The notes under the pieces are model-generated. The model did no database searches. It was given only the letters and a program-made list of their open reading frames with translations, and was not told the origin of the DNA. From contig JAOANR010000010.1 in the NCBI GenBank assembly GCA_030278955.1, forward strand, positions 27,096,174 to 27,160,173: a stretch of 64,000 nt of DNA, written 5' to 3'. This document shows, piece after piece, positions 9,501-19,640 of this stretch. This stretch comes from Hygrophila difformis (lineage: Eukaryota > Streptophyta > Magnoliopsida > Lamiales > Acanthaceae). The position numbers and the translations under genes are program-made. Position 1 is the stretch's first letter; every line of letters starts with the position of its first letter.

Positions 9501-11817
9501 TATGTCAAGTTGGCGTTTGCTTTCAAGTAATGTATAATCTGTTTTGTTTGTAGCTTGATAACCTTTTGCTCAACTTTCCAACAGCTCCTCTATGAAACCT
9601 GCCTTTGTGTATGGCTTCTGTCGTACTATGAGCCTGCAGTTGAATACTTGGCTACGTCTAGATGTTTGCCTCGATTGATTGAAGTTGTTAAAGGTTCTAC
9701 GAAGGAAAAAGTAAGTTTATGCAATATTTTTTGTAATAAACTGGACGTATTTGTATGTTTTAGGTGGCTACTACTGTAACGGTATAGTTACATCAATTAT
9801 ATACCCCTATCACCTTAATCTTGACAATTTTTTGGCGTCTGCTGCATGTTCAATGTACATCTTATTATTAGATTTCGTCTGAAAGTTCCATTATTTAAGA
9901 TCTTACTGAGACATCTGTATGTCCATGTGTGTAGGTTGTTAGGGTTGTCATCTTGACGCTTAGGAATTTGCTACACAAAGGAACATTTGGTGCTCAGATG
10001 GTGGACCTCGGATTGCCACAGATTGTTCAGAACTTAAAAGCTCAGGCATGGAGTGATGAGGTTTGGATATTTTGAACTGTTGCAAACTCTTAACTGAACA
10101 TATAATCATTTCTTCCACAAAAAGGCAAGTTATAGACATGATAGTTAGAAAACTATGGGCCTGTTTGGAAATTAGTTGTTAGTTGTTAACTGATATATGA
10201 GTAAATAAATTAGACAAAATTAGTTGTTTGACCAACTTTTTACCTACAATAAGCTGAAATCCAAAATGTTACTTGCATCGGATTCAAAAGGAGTTGATTG
10301 GACACTGTTTTAAATTATTTTGTCTCTTTAAAAAAAAGCTATTTTGTCTCACATCTCACAAATGAGCTGATTCAAAATAGTTGTTTGCCAAACACCCCCT
10401 ATAACATGATAATTTATGGTCTCTTCGTACTAGTTCAAGCAGGAATGCGACCGATGAAGTATTTTTTATGAATTGCCTTCTATCCCCAATTTATTGTAGA
10501 CATGCAATGTCAATATGCCACGTTGTGATATGCGATATGCAGTGCCTCATGCATCATCTTCATTTTTTTCGACAGTACTTATTATACTTATAAAATCAGG
10601 TGTATGTGGCAGTATTTTGACTGTTCTTGCATATAGATGACTCAGTTATTGGCAAAGGAATACTGATTCTCTCGTACTGTGTTTGAAAGGAATAACACAC
10701 CCAAATAGTCCTCAATGTATCCTTAATTGTCAATTTAATAACCTATATGCTTAAGTTCGCTAAATACCAAAAACATCCTCCAAGTATACTAATCTAGTTG
10801 ATTTGGTCCTTTGGGCCATAATCAGCCTAAACCTCCACCCTTAATCTTTGCCACATCGTTTCATTGGTCTAATTAAGGGGTCAAAGGACAAATCCGTTAG
10901 ATTAGTTTACTTGGAGGATTTTTTTGATAATTAGCAAACTTAGTGGACTAAATTGAAAATTATCAATACATACAGGACTATTTGGGTTGTATTCCGTGTT
11001 TGAAATCATGTTGGCCTTGCTGTGGTAGCCGTTCTTTCATGTTTGTACTAAGCTATGGCTGCAGTTCACCCTCTGTCCAAGGATGACATCCATTCCCTTA
11101 CCTCGATATGTAGCTATTATAAACTCCCAATTTAACTTCTCCAGGATTTACTGGAGGCGCTAAATCTGCTGGAAGAAGGTCTGAGAGATAACATAAAGAA
11201 GCTAAGTTCTTATGATAAGTACAAGCAGGAAGTTCTCCTTGGACATTTGGACTGGTCTCCTATGCACAAAGATCCTGTATTCTGGAAGGAGAACATTACA
11301 TGCTTTGAAGAACATGATTTTCAGGTATCTATCCCTGTTAGCTAATGGTCTGTACCGTAGCACTGCATATATAACTCTATATGTTGTGAATCTCATCAGA
11401 TGAATGGTGATGCATCATACAACCTTGCTCCATAGGGTTTATCTGAATGTCGACTTGGGCCTGGCTTATTGCATTTCTGTTCATTTTCAATTTAGCAATT
11501 TGAATCCTAGTGCTCATTCCATATCCAGTAATCCGATTGAGCCTAATTAATTGGTATAATTATTGCAGATCCTAAGGGTCCTACTCACGATTTTGGACAC
11601 TTCTAGCGATCCTAGAACACTTGCTGTTGCTTGCTATGATCTCTCGCAGTTCATTCAGTACCATCCTGCAGGACGTGTCATTCTGACTGACCTCAAAGCT
11701 AAGGACCGGGTGATGAAATTGATGAACCATGAGAATTCTGAGGTCACTAAAAATGCATTGCTCTGTGTCCAAAGGCTATTTCTGGGTGCCAAATATGCAA
11801 GCTTTTTGCAGGCTTGA
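6585..11817 (+). CDS. VHA-H: V-type proton ATPase subunit H (11 exons, 453 aa)
   Basis: Subunit H belongs to the V1 sector of the vacuolar/endomembrane H+-ATPase. It bridges the catalytic head and stalk to the membrane part, and in yeast (Vma13p) it is needed for activity and silences free V1. Coding exons: 6585-6620, 6763-6888, 7332-7434, 7523-7595, 7916-7981, 8067-8181, 8428-8589, 9585-9710, 9935-10060, 11145-11324 and 11569-11817 (TGA 11815-11817). The frame stays open across all joins. Typical plant family segments are visible: [62 protein letters not shown], and the C-terminal [10 protein letters not shown]. The length fits the family (about 440-455 aa; all-helical HEAT/ARM-like fold). 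The first ATG of the frame is used. Introns 3 and 4 begin with GC; the other eight are GT-AG. Two MITEs sit in intron 9. All exons look intact. Confidence 0.96.
7435..7522 (+). other. GC-AG intron 3 of VHA-H
   Basis: The exon ends TCAG and the intron starts GCAAGT, ending GGCAG. Reading frame (Ser-Ala-Asn, codon split after its first base) allows no nearby GT donor. AG|GCAAGT is the strong consensus expected of U2 GC-AG introns. Confidence 0.85.
7596..7915 (+). other. GC-AG intron 4 of VHA-H
   Basis: The exon ends ...TTCCTGAG and the intron starts GCAAGG, ending TTTTGTAG. Family sequence ([13 protein letters not shown]) requires the join after AG of the Arg codon. The next GT, in CCAGTC, would shift the frame. 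It is the second consecutive GC-AG intron in this gene. Confidence 0.85.
10157..10400. mobile_element. Small MITE in intron 9 of VHA-H
   Basis: The ends GGGCCTGTTTGG and CCAAACACCCCCT are imperfect inverted repeats of a kind common in plant hAT/PIF-like MITEs. The interior repeats TTGTTTG and AGCTGA motifs on opposite strands. No convincing target duplication is visible, so superfamily and exact ends are uncertain. Confidence 0.6.
10689..10995. mobile_element. Mutator-like foldback MITE in intron 9, TSD GTGTTTGAAA
   Basis: The flanks 10679-10688 and 10996-11005 are the identical 10-mer GTGTTTGAAA. Inside them, GGAAT..CCCAAATAGTCCT and its inverted partner AGGACTATTTGGGTTGTATTCC-type end define terminal repeats that continue, with mismatches, far inward (GGAGGAT..TTAGTGG). 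Long inverted repeats with a 9-10 bp duplication point to a MULE-derived non-autonomous element of 307 bp. It has no coding capacity. Confidence 0.85.
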
Positions 11818-12295
11818 GTGTTTGTCCAATACGTTGTCAGGATCTTTTAAATGATTGAGATTTTTCTGAATCGCTTAAGTTGATACAAGAGTATTGTGAT
11901 AAGCATTGCCCATTTCAGTGGGCATGCGCATGAGTGAAAACCAAACAACTGGTTGTCATACTACATTCAATAAGTTGATAGTGGTTCTTATCATCTGTCA
12001 CTCAGCTATAGCTACTATGTTTTGGGTTGTAATTTTCATATGCATATGCAATCTTATTGTATTGATGGAGGGAAGTTCTTGGGAAACCCAACTGCTAAAT
12101 ATCCTTTATATTTGGTCTTTATGCATTTTCAAAATTTAGTGGTAAAAGAGGATGCATCACTTGAACTAATGTATAATGTATCATGCCAATTGGGTGTGCG
12201 GTGAGATGACAAGGATCTCTTCATCCTTAATCAAGGTTTTGGTTTGGGCGTGTAGTAGTAGATTTAAATATAGGGAGGGGGTGTCCCTTTATGGG
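11818..12295 (+). other. 3' flank / probable 3'UTR of VHA-H
   Basis: No further coding sequence is seen after the TGA. The stretch is moderately AT-rich and probably contains the 3'UTR and polyadenylation region, but I could not place a cleavage site. Small ORFs here have no recognisable content. Confidence 0.4.
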
Positions 12296-12309
12296 ACCCA
12301 TGTTTCCTT

Positions 12310-12489
12310 TTTTTTTTTTTTTGGTAAACAGTGACACTCATGTGTCGGCAAAAGTGTGTGGGAATCCAAATCACACAAATTACAAAGGGGATAAAGGGGA
12401 GGGATATGGGCCGGGTGGGAATCGAACTCCCAACCTATGGTTGGAGGAAGGGGGACTTGACCGCTAGGGTAAGTCCCCAACCCCAAGGA
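12310..12489 (-). mobile_element. tRNA-derived SINE with 14-bp TSD
   Basis: On the minus strand the element starts with a tRNA-like head: A box TAGCGGTCAAG and B box GTTCGATTCCC. It runs through a unique body and ends in a poly(A) tract (the T run at 12307-12322). It is bracketed by ACCCATGTTTCCTT at 12296-12309 and 12490-12503, an identical 14-bp target duplication. About 180 bp with pol III boxes, A tail and long TSD is diagnostic of a SINE. It lies downstream of VHA-H, in opposite orientation. Confidence 0.85.
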
Positions 12490-12589
12490 ACCCATGTTTC
12501 CTTGATCCAGATTAATTTGTCTAGTAGGATGAGATATAAGATGGGAAATTACGAAGAAATAAAAGTGTATAAATAGGGACATAATAATA

Positions 12590-12690
12590 CTCCCTCCGTC
12601 CCATTAAATTTTATGTTTTCAACTTCAATTTTATGGAGTTTGGTCATACTTGATGGTCATAAAGTCATAATTAAAAAATTATGACTTTTT
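12590..12690. mobile_element. Stowaway-like MITE fragment (left end)
   Basis: After TA (12588-12589) the terminus CTCCCTCCGTCCCATTAAA is followed by a body that the next SINE interrupts at an AAATTATGA-type site. Similar AT-rich sequence resumes at 12847, but I could not find the right terminus. Confidence 0.55.
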
Positions 12691-12846
12691 AAGCTTATAG
12701 GGTATCCCCAGATCATATTGGAGAGGATCTGGTGGGATTGAAGGGTTGTCTCTCCCAAAGCAGAATTCTGCATACACAAAGGCTCGAACTCAAGACCTTT
12801 GCTTAAGCTGGCAGAGCCACATACCACTCAGGACAATCGCATTTGG
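12691..12846 (-). mobile_element. Second SINE, inserted in the Stowaway fragment
   Basis: The minus strand carries a tRNA-like region with B box GAGTTCGAGCC and an A-box-like GAGTGGTATGTGG, then a body to GGGGATACC. Flanks AAAAATTATGACTTTT (about 12675-12690) and TAAATTATGATTTT (12847-12860) form an imperfect duplication. Family differs from the SINE at 12310. Exact ends are approximate. Confidence 0.6.
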
Positions 12847-13266
12847 TAAATTATGATTTTATTGTTGTGAAATATTTATTATACTTAGTTGTGGAGGAAT
12901 ATTAGTGGTGTTAGAGTCTTGGAGATTAAAGTAAATATAGTATTGTCAAGAAATAGTAGTGAATAGTGTGAATAGTGTTTTGTGATAAAGAGATAACAAG
13001 TAAAGAAAGACAAAAGTGAGCAAGTACGGCAAATATGTAGAGCTTTCACTTGTCTATTCCATTTCATTTAAGCAAGAATTACAGAATAATGAAATTTGGT
13101 TGGATTTTTCAAAATGGCTCAGATTGAATTTTTCTTTTAAAAAAAATGGATTTTCGGATCAATTTGGATTGATGTATTGAAAATTCTAACAAATTACTTT
13201 TTCTCCCGGGTCCGCTCACGGGGTTTGTATACGGATGTCAATTTTTTTTTTTTTTTTTTAATACAA

Positions 13267-13390
13267 CACTACAAGAAAAATATGGTATAGCGACCACACC
13301 ATTGCGGTCGCAAATAGCGACTGCAATAACGACCTCAACGAAAATATCGGACGTTAGCGACCGCATTTTACGACCACATAAGAGGTTAGT
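13267..13390 (+). mobile_element. CACTA (En/Spm) transposon terminus
   Basis: CACTACAAGAAAAAT at 13267 is the standard CACTA-superfamily end. It is followed by subterminal repeats of the AGCGACCGCA type in both orientations (TTGCGGTCGCAAATAGCGAC and more). The opposite end (ATTTTTCTTGTAGTG) is not found in the window, so this is a truncated remnant. Confidence 0.8.
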
Positions 13391-13535
13391 TCAATTAATT
13401 TAAATTAATAGAGGATATTATTTTAGTATATATGAATTTTTTTTATTAAATATAATTTCTATCATGGTTTTTTTCCAAAATGATAGAAAAAACAAATATA
13501 ATTTTTTTTATCACCCCTCCTCATTATAAATATTA

Positions 13536-13825
13536 CTCTGTCCGTCCCACTTATTCCGTCTCACTTTTCTTTTTGGTCCGTCCTATTACAATTATCACAT
13601 TTCCTTTTTATGGAATAATTAACTATTAATCACCAAACTCGCTTCCATCAATCACATAAAAAAATAAATATATTAAAATTTTAAATACACTACCGTTAAT
13701 AAATTCAAACTCCCAATCATCACATCATACATAAATAAATCAACTAAAAATTGAAACTCATTACAATCGCATCACATAAATTCCTAATTTACCCTACTTT
13801 AAACAGTAATTTACCCCTACATTAA
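13536..13825. mobile_element. Truncated Stowaway-like MITE
   Basis: CTCTGTCCGTCCCACTTATT opens a block that matches the MITE at 4401-4758 almost motif by motif (CACTTTTCTTTTTGGTCCGTC, CACATCATACATAAATAAAT, AATTTACCC). The last 40 or so bases and the right terminus are missing. Confidence 0.65.
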
Positions 13826-13830
13826 ATTAC

Positions 13831-14215
13831 TTTGATATGTATCTTTTTGATATATGCATATCTTTATGATAAAATTTTTATTTGAACTCATAATATATAA
13901 TTTTAAAATGATATTAATTATAAAGATATCAACTATAACGTAAAAGGTTAATATAAGAATCACACAAAAATATGGCTGCAGGATTTAGGTGGAGATCAAT
14001 ATATTGCAATCCTACGGTCATTGAAATTTAGAATGAAGTGATTTACGTACTTTCTAGACCTTTGATATGTATCTTTATGATATATTTGCATATTTTTGAG
14101 GTAAAATTACTGTTTGAACCCATAATAAGTAATTTGTATGAAGAGATTAATTATAACTTAAAGGGCAATATAGTCAGTCAATAAAAATATGATTCTAGAA
14201 TTTATTATAGTATAG
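13831..14215 (+). repeat. Two-copy degenerate tandem repeat, about 220-bp unit
   Basis: CTTTGATATGTATCTTT..TGATATAT..GCATAT at 13831 recurs at 14061. Both copies continue with GATAAAATT or GTAAAATTAC, TTTGAAC..CATAATA, ATTAATTATAA and a nearby ATATGG/ATATGATTC. The copies are well diverged. No coding potential or terminal motif is seen, so the origin is unknown. Confidence 0.5.
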
Positions 14216-14265
14216 ATTTGAAATCTAAAAATTTAAATAGTCATTTAATACAATTTAATATAATA

Positions 14266-14374
14266 CTTCTTCCATTTTTTCTATTTGCTACGGACCCACC
14301 CGGCGCACAGTCAAGTGCACATTTTAAACCATTAATAACTCAACTTTGGGGCAAATATTCACAAACGGAGGAAG
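14266..14374. mobile_element. Short Stowaway-like MITE
   Basis: CTTCTTCCATTTTTTCTATT after TA and ACAAACGGAGGAAG before TA form the two inverted ends of a 109-bp element. It carries no ORF. Confidence 0.65.
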
Positions 14375-14985
14375 TATAATATAAGTGGATAAAAAATACT
14401 TCAAGCATAATATTTTTTTTGGAAAATTGGAACTCATAAGCTATCGAAAATTGTCATTTATTATTGTGAACGTTATTGTTTTCGTACTATTTAATGTTTG
14501 TTTAGAACTATTTTTATAAACGTAGTTGTTTTATGTTGTTTGGGAACTATGTTTATTTGGAATTATTCTTGTTGTTTCATGGTGGTCATAATTTTGAATT
14601 TTCCGAATTTGTTTTTATTTTAACAAAAAAAATGAATTCTCGGTTTGGCTGAGATTTTCTCTCTCTGATTTTTTTATTTATTTATTTTGGAAGTAGTTTG
14701 ATTAATTTTATTTCGAATTTCTGGATTGTTTTAATTTTGGCAAATACAAATAATATATATGCTCATCCCTAATTACAATTAAAAGGCATACAAAAAAAGA
14801 TTCTGAAAAGTACTGTAGGGGATATGTGGCAATACAAGGTTTTCCATGGACATTCGCCATTTCTGCCATGGATATTCCAACATATACAATATCAAGAGAA
14901 CATAAACAAAGTTCAAAACAGAGAATGAACGATTAGGGGAATTATCACCAATAATAATTCAATTGAGGATATAATGCCCTTGCTG
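14375..14985. other. No recognisable feature
   Basis: AT- and GT-rich intergenic sequence, with ATTGTT/GTAGTTGTTTTATGTTGTTTG-like simple runs at 14465-14580. I see no gene, terminus or RNA here. The last part may belong to the leader of the copia remnant that follows. Confidence 0.3.
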
Positions 14986-14989
14986 AAAA

Positions 14990-15535
14990 ATGATGGCCTT
15001 TCTGGTGCAACATGGAGTTGTGGATGCTTTGAAGGGTGCAGAGTTGCTACCAGACACAATGATGCAATCAAGGAAGGATGAGATTCTGGACAAAGCTCAT
15101 TCATTGCTGATCTTAAGCCTTACTGATAAGGTTTTTGAGAAGTTGCCAAAGAATCCACTGCAACTAGAGTCTGGATGATGGTGTCATTACACATATCTAA
15201 ATCATTTGCAAATAGATTGTATATGAAGCAAAGGTTGTATTCCGCTAAATTTACAGAAGAAAAGGGCATTGAGGAGCAACATGATGAGTTTATAAACCCT
15301 GGATGATCTTGAAGATATTCATGTGAAATTAGGTGATGAAGACAAGGCAATCATCTTGCTAAATGCATTGCCAATGTCTTATGAACAACTTAAGGATGCT
15401 ATGCTATTTGGAATGGAATCCATCATCACATTGGAATAGGTGGAGTCTGCTTTGAGGGCTACAGAATTGCAGAAGAGAAATGAAGAGAGACTTGAGGGAA
15501 AACCAGATCAATTAAATGAGGAATTGATGATCGAG
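14990..15535 (+). pseudogene. Ty1/copia gag remnant (UBN2-type)
   Basis: Three reading-frame pieces line up as one copia Gag: MAFLVQHGVVDAL..DEILDKAHSLLILSL near 14990-15120; then YMKQRLYSAKFTEEKG and DDLEDIHVKLGDEDKAIILL near 15215-15370; then LNALPMSYEQLKDAML to 15410 and EERLEGK near 15490. Frame breaks near 15178-15300 and an in-frame TAG after SIITLE (about 15437) kill it. Neither LTR nor pol is visible, so it is a truncated old insertion. Confidence 0.75.
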
Positions 15536-15690
15536 AAGTTTAAGAAAAAATGGCAAAATCCTTGTTGCGGTCAATGTTTCTACACTTTGGTTGCTTCCCC
15601 CGACGATTCTTGTTGCGGTTTAGCTTTCTTATCCTTTCATTTTCACTTCGGGTCTTCTTCCATCTTCGCAATCTTCTGCCTAATCTCTCC

Positions 15691-16140
15691 TTAATCTTCC
15701 TTAATCTCTCTTAAGCAAGTTAGTAACCAAGAGATTAATGGCACTGTCCTTGCTAGCACCATTGTATGCTTAGCTTCATCAGCTTGCTTAATTGATGCTA
15801 GGTGAGCTACTTCTTCTGACATTTCGGTATGCGTTTTGGAAATTAAGGCCTCTAAGCCCTTACTAAAAATAGCCATCAATGCAGCATCATCTTCCTGGCC
15901 ACTGCTGTCATTCAATACAATCTTTTTCTTCTTCGAAGGAATTGGAGTCGTGTCATCCATTTGCAAAAGATAATCTAAACCTATTACCTCCTCCTGACTG
16001 GGTCTAGAATATCACCTTCCTCTGCTTCAGTTTCGGCTTGTACCTGTACTGAACTCTGCTTTGTAAGATCAATAATAATGTTATCATCATGTAGTTCACT
16101 GGTAGTTTGGGTTAGAGGTACATTTTTCTCAAAATTCATT
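15691..16140 (-). pseudogene. Unrecognised minus-strand coding remnant
   Basis: Two open pieces in tandem on the minus strand: one of about 50 codons starting at the ATG near 16140 (NIIIDLTKQSSVQVQ, acidic), and a 91-codon one at 15966-15691 (Lys-rich KKKKIVLN, then an alpha-helical SEEVAHLASIKQADEAKH stretch). A stop separates them. The composition suggests the C-terminal part of a transposon-encoded DNA-binding protein, but I do not recognise the family. Confidence 0.35.
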
Positions 16141-16151
16141 TTTCACTGAGA

Positions 16152-17205
16152 ATGGATTTCTCTGAGAACTCTGCTCCCACCAAACCTCAACCTCCCAACC
16201 CTCCGAACCCTCCGTCGCTGTTCATGTTCACTGAAGGGTCATTTAGGGACAAGGTGTTGGAAGGACGTAGTGCTGTACCCAGGCCACTTAAGGAAGAACC
16301 CGCTGCTGCGAAATTGATAACAATTGATCTTGTGGATGGGGATCGCCTCAAGCCACGTATAATGATAGATCCTCGCATCCATGAGCGCCTTTGCAAACCA
16401 TTTGAAGATGGTTTGATCATCTCATTACTGGGAAACAAAGTTGGGTATACTGCCTTACTGAGAGAATCGCCAAACTGTGGAAGATTCAGGATCGGTTTGC
16501 GATGATAGATATGGACGCCGGGTATTATTTTGTCAAGTTTGAAAGGATGGCCGACAGGACTAGAGTCCTCCAATATGGTCCTTGGGTTGTGTTTGATAGC
16601 TACCTTATGGTGTGCCCATGGAGACCTAACTTCATAGCGGATGAGGAAGCCCCCATGAAGACGGTGGTTTGGGCTCGGTTCCCAGGGCTGTGTTTGGAGT
16701 TTTTTGATGAAATGATGGTTACAAAAATGGCGTCTACCTTAGGTAGACCTGTGAGAGTTGATGCTATGACAAGGGGGTGAATCGTGGGAGGTTTGCAAGG
16801 GTATGTGTGGAGATAGACTTAAGCTTACCGGTTGTAACAAGTGTATTGATTGGAGATAGATGGCACAAGGTTGTTGCCTATGAGGGGCTTTATCTTCTTT
16901 GCACTCGATGTCAATGTTATGGTCACTCGTCCACTGCCTGTTCCAAAGCTCCGGTGATGGACGTGGAGGTAGCGCCGGTTGAGGTCTTGACTATCCATGC
17001 ACCTGCTCAGACAGAGGTAACGTAACAGAGGGGGAAAACACAGTTGCCTCTTTTGGGAAGAAAGAGTACAATTTGACAAGTCCTGGGGCAGAGGAAACCA
17101 GTGCAGGATATACTAAAATGGAGAGTGAGGAGAGTGAAGTCGAAAGTCAATCTGAGGTAGCAGGTACTGACAATCACAAGCGAAGTCACGAGCATGGGTT
17201 GGGCA
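16152..17205 (+). pseudogene. L1-type LINE ORF1, 5' part (DUF4283 + zinc knuckle), frameshifted
   Basis: ORF1 of plant L1 LINEs encodes an RNA-binding protein of the retrotransposition particle. It reads from ATG 16152 with a Pro-rich start (PPNPPNPPS), a FRDKVLEG segment, the DUF4283 core (YYFVKFERMADRTRVL, PWVVFDSYLMVCPW), ARVCVEIDL, and a CX2CX4HX4C knuckle (CTRCQCYGHSSTAC, near 16895-16940). Two frameshifts, one between about 16445 and 16470 and one at about 16776, inactivate it. A hAT MITE and a Stowaway MITE interrupt the element next. The continuation is at 29230-30099. Confidence 0.85.
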
Positions 17206-17213
17206 CTGTTACC

Positions 17214-17552
17214 CGGTTCGCCATCGCTGGAACCGGTCGCGGTAGTTCCACAACGGTCGCGGTGTATCGTCGCGGCGTATCGGACAAATATTGGATCATT
17301 GCATTTTATAGCAAAAAATATTTAAATGAAATATCGGCTAAATCTTGGCGATATCGGCGAAATCCTTGCGATATCTCGGCGATTTCTCGAATGTGGCAAT
17401 ATCTAGAATGTCTCGGCGTACCGGGCGATTTCTCGGCGACATCGGGAGTGTGAGTTAAAAATTGAACCGGGTATCATTCTCGGAACGGCAGGTGCCGTTC
17501 CGGTTACGACTCGCCGAGATCTCGGCCGTCTCGGCCGAGACGGCGAACCATG
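17214..17552. mobile_element. hAT-type MITE inside the LINE, TSD CTGTTACC
   Basis: CTGTTACC flanks the block on both sides (17206-17213 and 17553-17560), an 8-bp target duplication. The ends CGGTTCGCC and GGCGAACCATG are inverted, with a 2-base difference. The interior is rich in CGGCGA/TCTCGG motifs in both orientations (CTCGGCCGTCTCGGCCGAGA near the right end). Length is 339 bp and it is non-coding. Confidence 0.82.
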
Positions 17553-17570
17553 CTGTTACCTTGTTTGATA

Positions 17571-17652
17571 CTCCCTCCGTCCCACGAAATTTGGCCACTA
17601 TTTCTTTTTGGAGTGTCCCACAAAATTTGGTCACTTTCCATTTTTAGATAAA
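17571..17652. mobile_element. Left segment of a split Stowaway MITE
   Basis: After TA (17569-17570) comes CTCCCTCCGTCCCACGAAA, continuing to CATTTTTAGATAAA. At that point the Helitron's CTAG terminus interrupts. The rest of the MITE lies beyond the Helitron (about 21185-21218) and beyond the gypsy element (28846-29229, ending GGACGGAGGGAG before TA). Confidence 0.75.
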
Positions 17653-17681
17653 CTAGTAATTAACCCGTCGAGACTCGACGG
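17653..17681 (-). other. Helitron 3' terminus (hairpin + CTAG)
   Basis: Minus-strand order: hairpin CCGTCGAGTCTCGACGG (17681-17665), spacer GTTAATTA, CTAG (17656-17653), then host T. Stem of 8 bp, short spacer and CTRR end are the standard Helitron termination signal. Confidence 0.85.
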
Positions 17682-18009
17682 CATAATTATATACTAATAT
17701 ATATATTTATATTGTATAATATAATCATAATTTATATTTGAGTAATGAAAAATGTGTAATGAATTTATATCTATTCGAAAGATGATGTATATGATAATAT
17801 AATTTAATTATTTTTAAAACTAACTAAGAAATCATATTATACCGTCTTCTTTAGCTTCTTTGGCTTAACAGATCAATAAAAATCATTATTAAAAATAATA
17901 TTTTATTTAATTTGAAATTTAAATTAAAATGAAACAAAATTTATATATAAGTATTAAGCATAATATGAAAAATCCCCTCACAATTTACTGAAATTTCATT
18001 CCTGAAAAT

Positions 18010-19640
18010 CTCATTGGTAGGGGCTTGTATAGTAGTACTATTTTTAAAAATGTCTGAATTTGAAGTGGTGCAGTTTATATTTGTATATGTACTCTTAAAA
18101 ATTGTCGCTATAGGATCACTCGTAGAGTTTTAAGAATATCATTTGGAAATGTCACATCTAATTGTAGATCTTCAAAATCAATATCGGCCTTACCATCACC
18201 TAAATTAAGTATTCATTTTCCAAATTTTTTGTCATATATAAATTTTATTGTAAACAACAATTCTTGTGGTATCTCGAGTTAATCATTCTTAATTGCATAT
18301 TAATACTTTGAGTCACATCTTGCTAGTGACGCGAAATATTGCAACATAACTGTTTATGGCAAAAATTGATTTTGGAAGATAAATTCCAATATTCTTTAAA
18401 GATTGGCATTGACTTTTGTTTATAATCATAGCAAAACAAACTACAAGTTGAAATTTTTTCATCTGAAATCGAATCAGGAATTTGGTTAAATTAGATAGGC
18501 TTATAATTATTCTATTAATCAAGAATTTTTTACTTTCATGCTTTCTCGAAAATTAGTTAAACCTCAATAATATGGTTCTGCATCTTGATTACTATCAACC
18601 TACTTACATTGCATACTTTATTTGATGGATCTATATTCCTAATAAGCATGATTAGGCAACCCTAATTCAACTATATTTCATGATTCGGCAATCCATAACA
18701 ATTGATTATGTTTAGATATTATAGTGAAAATAATTCATTGGCATTTTCTATGATTTCATCCTCTTGGCAAATATATTAGAACTGATATATATACATTTTC
18801 ATTTACAGACATACGTTCCATGATTTAATCATTGATCGTATCAGCAATCTCATTGGTAGAGAATAGTATAGCAATATCTGGATTTGAAGTGGTGCATTTT
18901 ATACGTGTATAAGTACTCTAAAAAATTGCCGCTATAGGATCTCCCGTAGAATTTATAAAATTATCATCTGGAAATGTCAGATCTAATTGTACATCTCCAA
19001 GATCAATACCAGATTTACAAATTACCATCACCTACATGAAGAATTCATTGTGCAAATTTCTGTCATATATAATTTTTATTATAAACAACATTTCTTGTAG
19101 TATCTTGGGTTAATCCATTTAATTACATATTAATACTTCGAGTCCCCTCTTTCTAGTGACACGAGATATTGCGGCATATCACTAACATAGGTAAAAAATG
19201 ATTTTTGAAGATAGAGTCCAACTTTCGTTAAAAACTGACATTGACTTTTTTTATAGTCATAGTAAAAGAAATTGCGAGTATGACTTTTTTTTTTCTGAAA
19301 TCGAATGGGGAATTTGGTATATTCATACGGGCTCATAATCATTCTACCAATAAAGAATTTTCACCCAAATCTTGAGCTTTGTTTCAATGAGAAGAGAGGT
19401 TGAATAATTTTATGGGATAAGTTTTTTTCCAGGTAGAATTCTCGTCACAATCTAGTGGAATACCAACTCTAAAATGTGCAGTCCTATCTCTTGGAAGGAG
19501 TATGATGCTATTCCACTGGATGCTACATGCAACACAATATCATTTCTCCCACGAAGGGCTAAACATAATGTTTTTTACATAAACTATCGATAAATATCTT
19601 CTCAGTTCCACCACGTAAAGAAAAAAGAATCAAGCCTCAT
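18010..19640 (-). pseudogene. Helitron PIF1-like helicase, decayed and partly duplicated
   Basis: The minus strand shows three consecutive pieces. At about 19640-19065: a degenerate Walker-A-like GGTEKIFI, then IVLHVASSGIASYS (motif Ia region) fused by deletion to KSQCQFLTKVGLYL and a C-terminus TTRNVVYN. At about 19062-18245: ILHVGDG, LDLTFPDDNFINSTGDPIAA, NEIADTIND, then FAMIINKSQCQSLKNIGIYL, VAIFRVTSKM. At 18230-18010: another GDG..LDVTFPND middle piece. These are recognisable Helitron helicase motifs with many stops and frame changes. The second and third pieces repeat with an offset of about 840 bp. Confidence 0.78.

Noticed and set aside
16187..16573. Minus-strand ORF of 128 codons opposite the LINE ORF1
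   Set aside because: Shadow of the DUF4283 coding sequence; the plus strand carries the recognisable protein.
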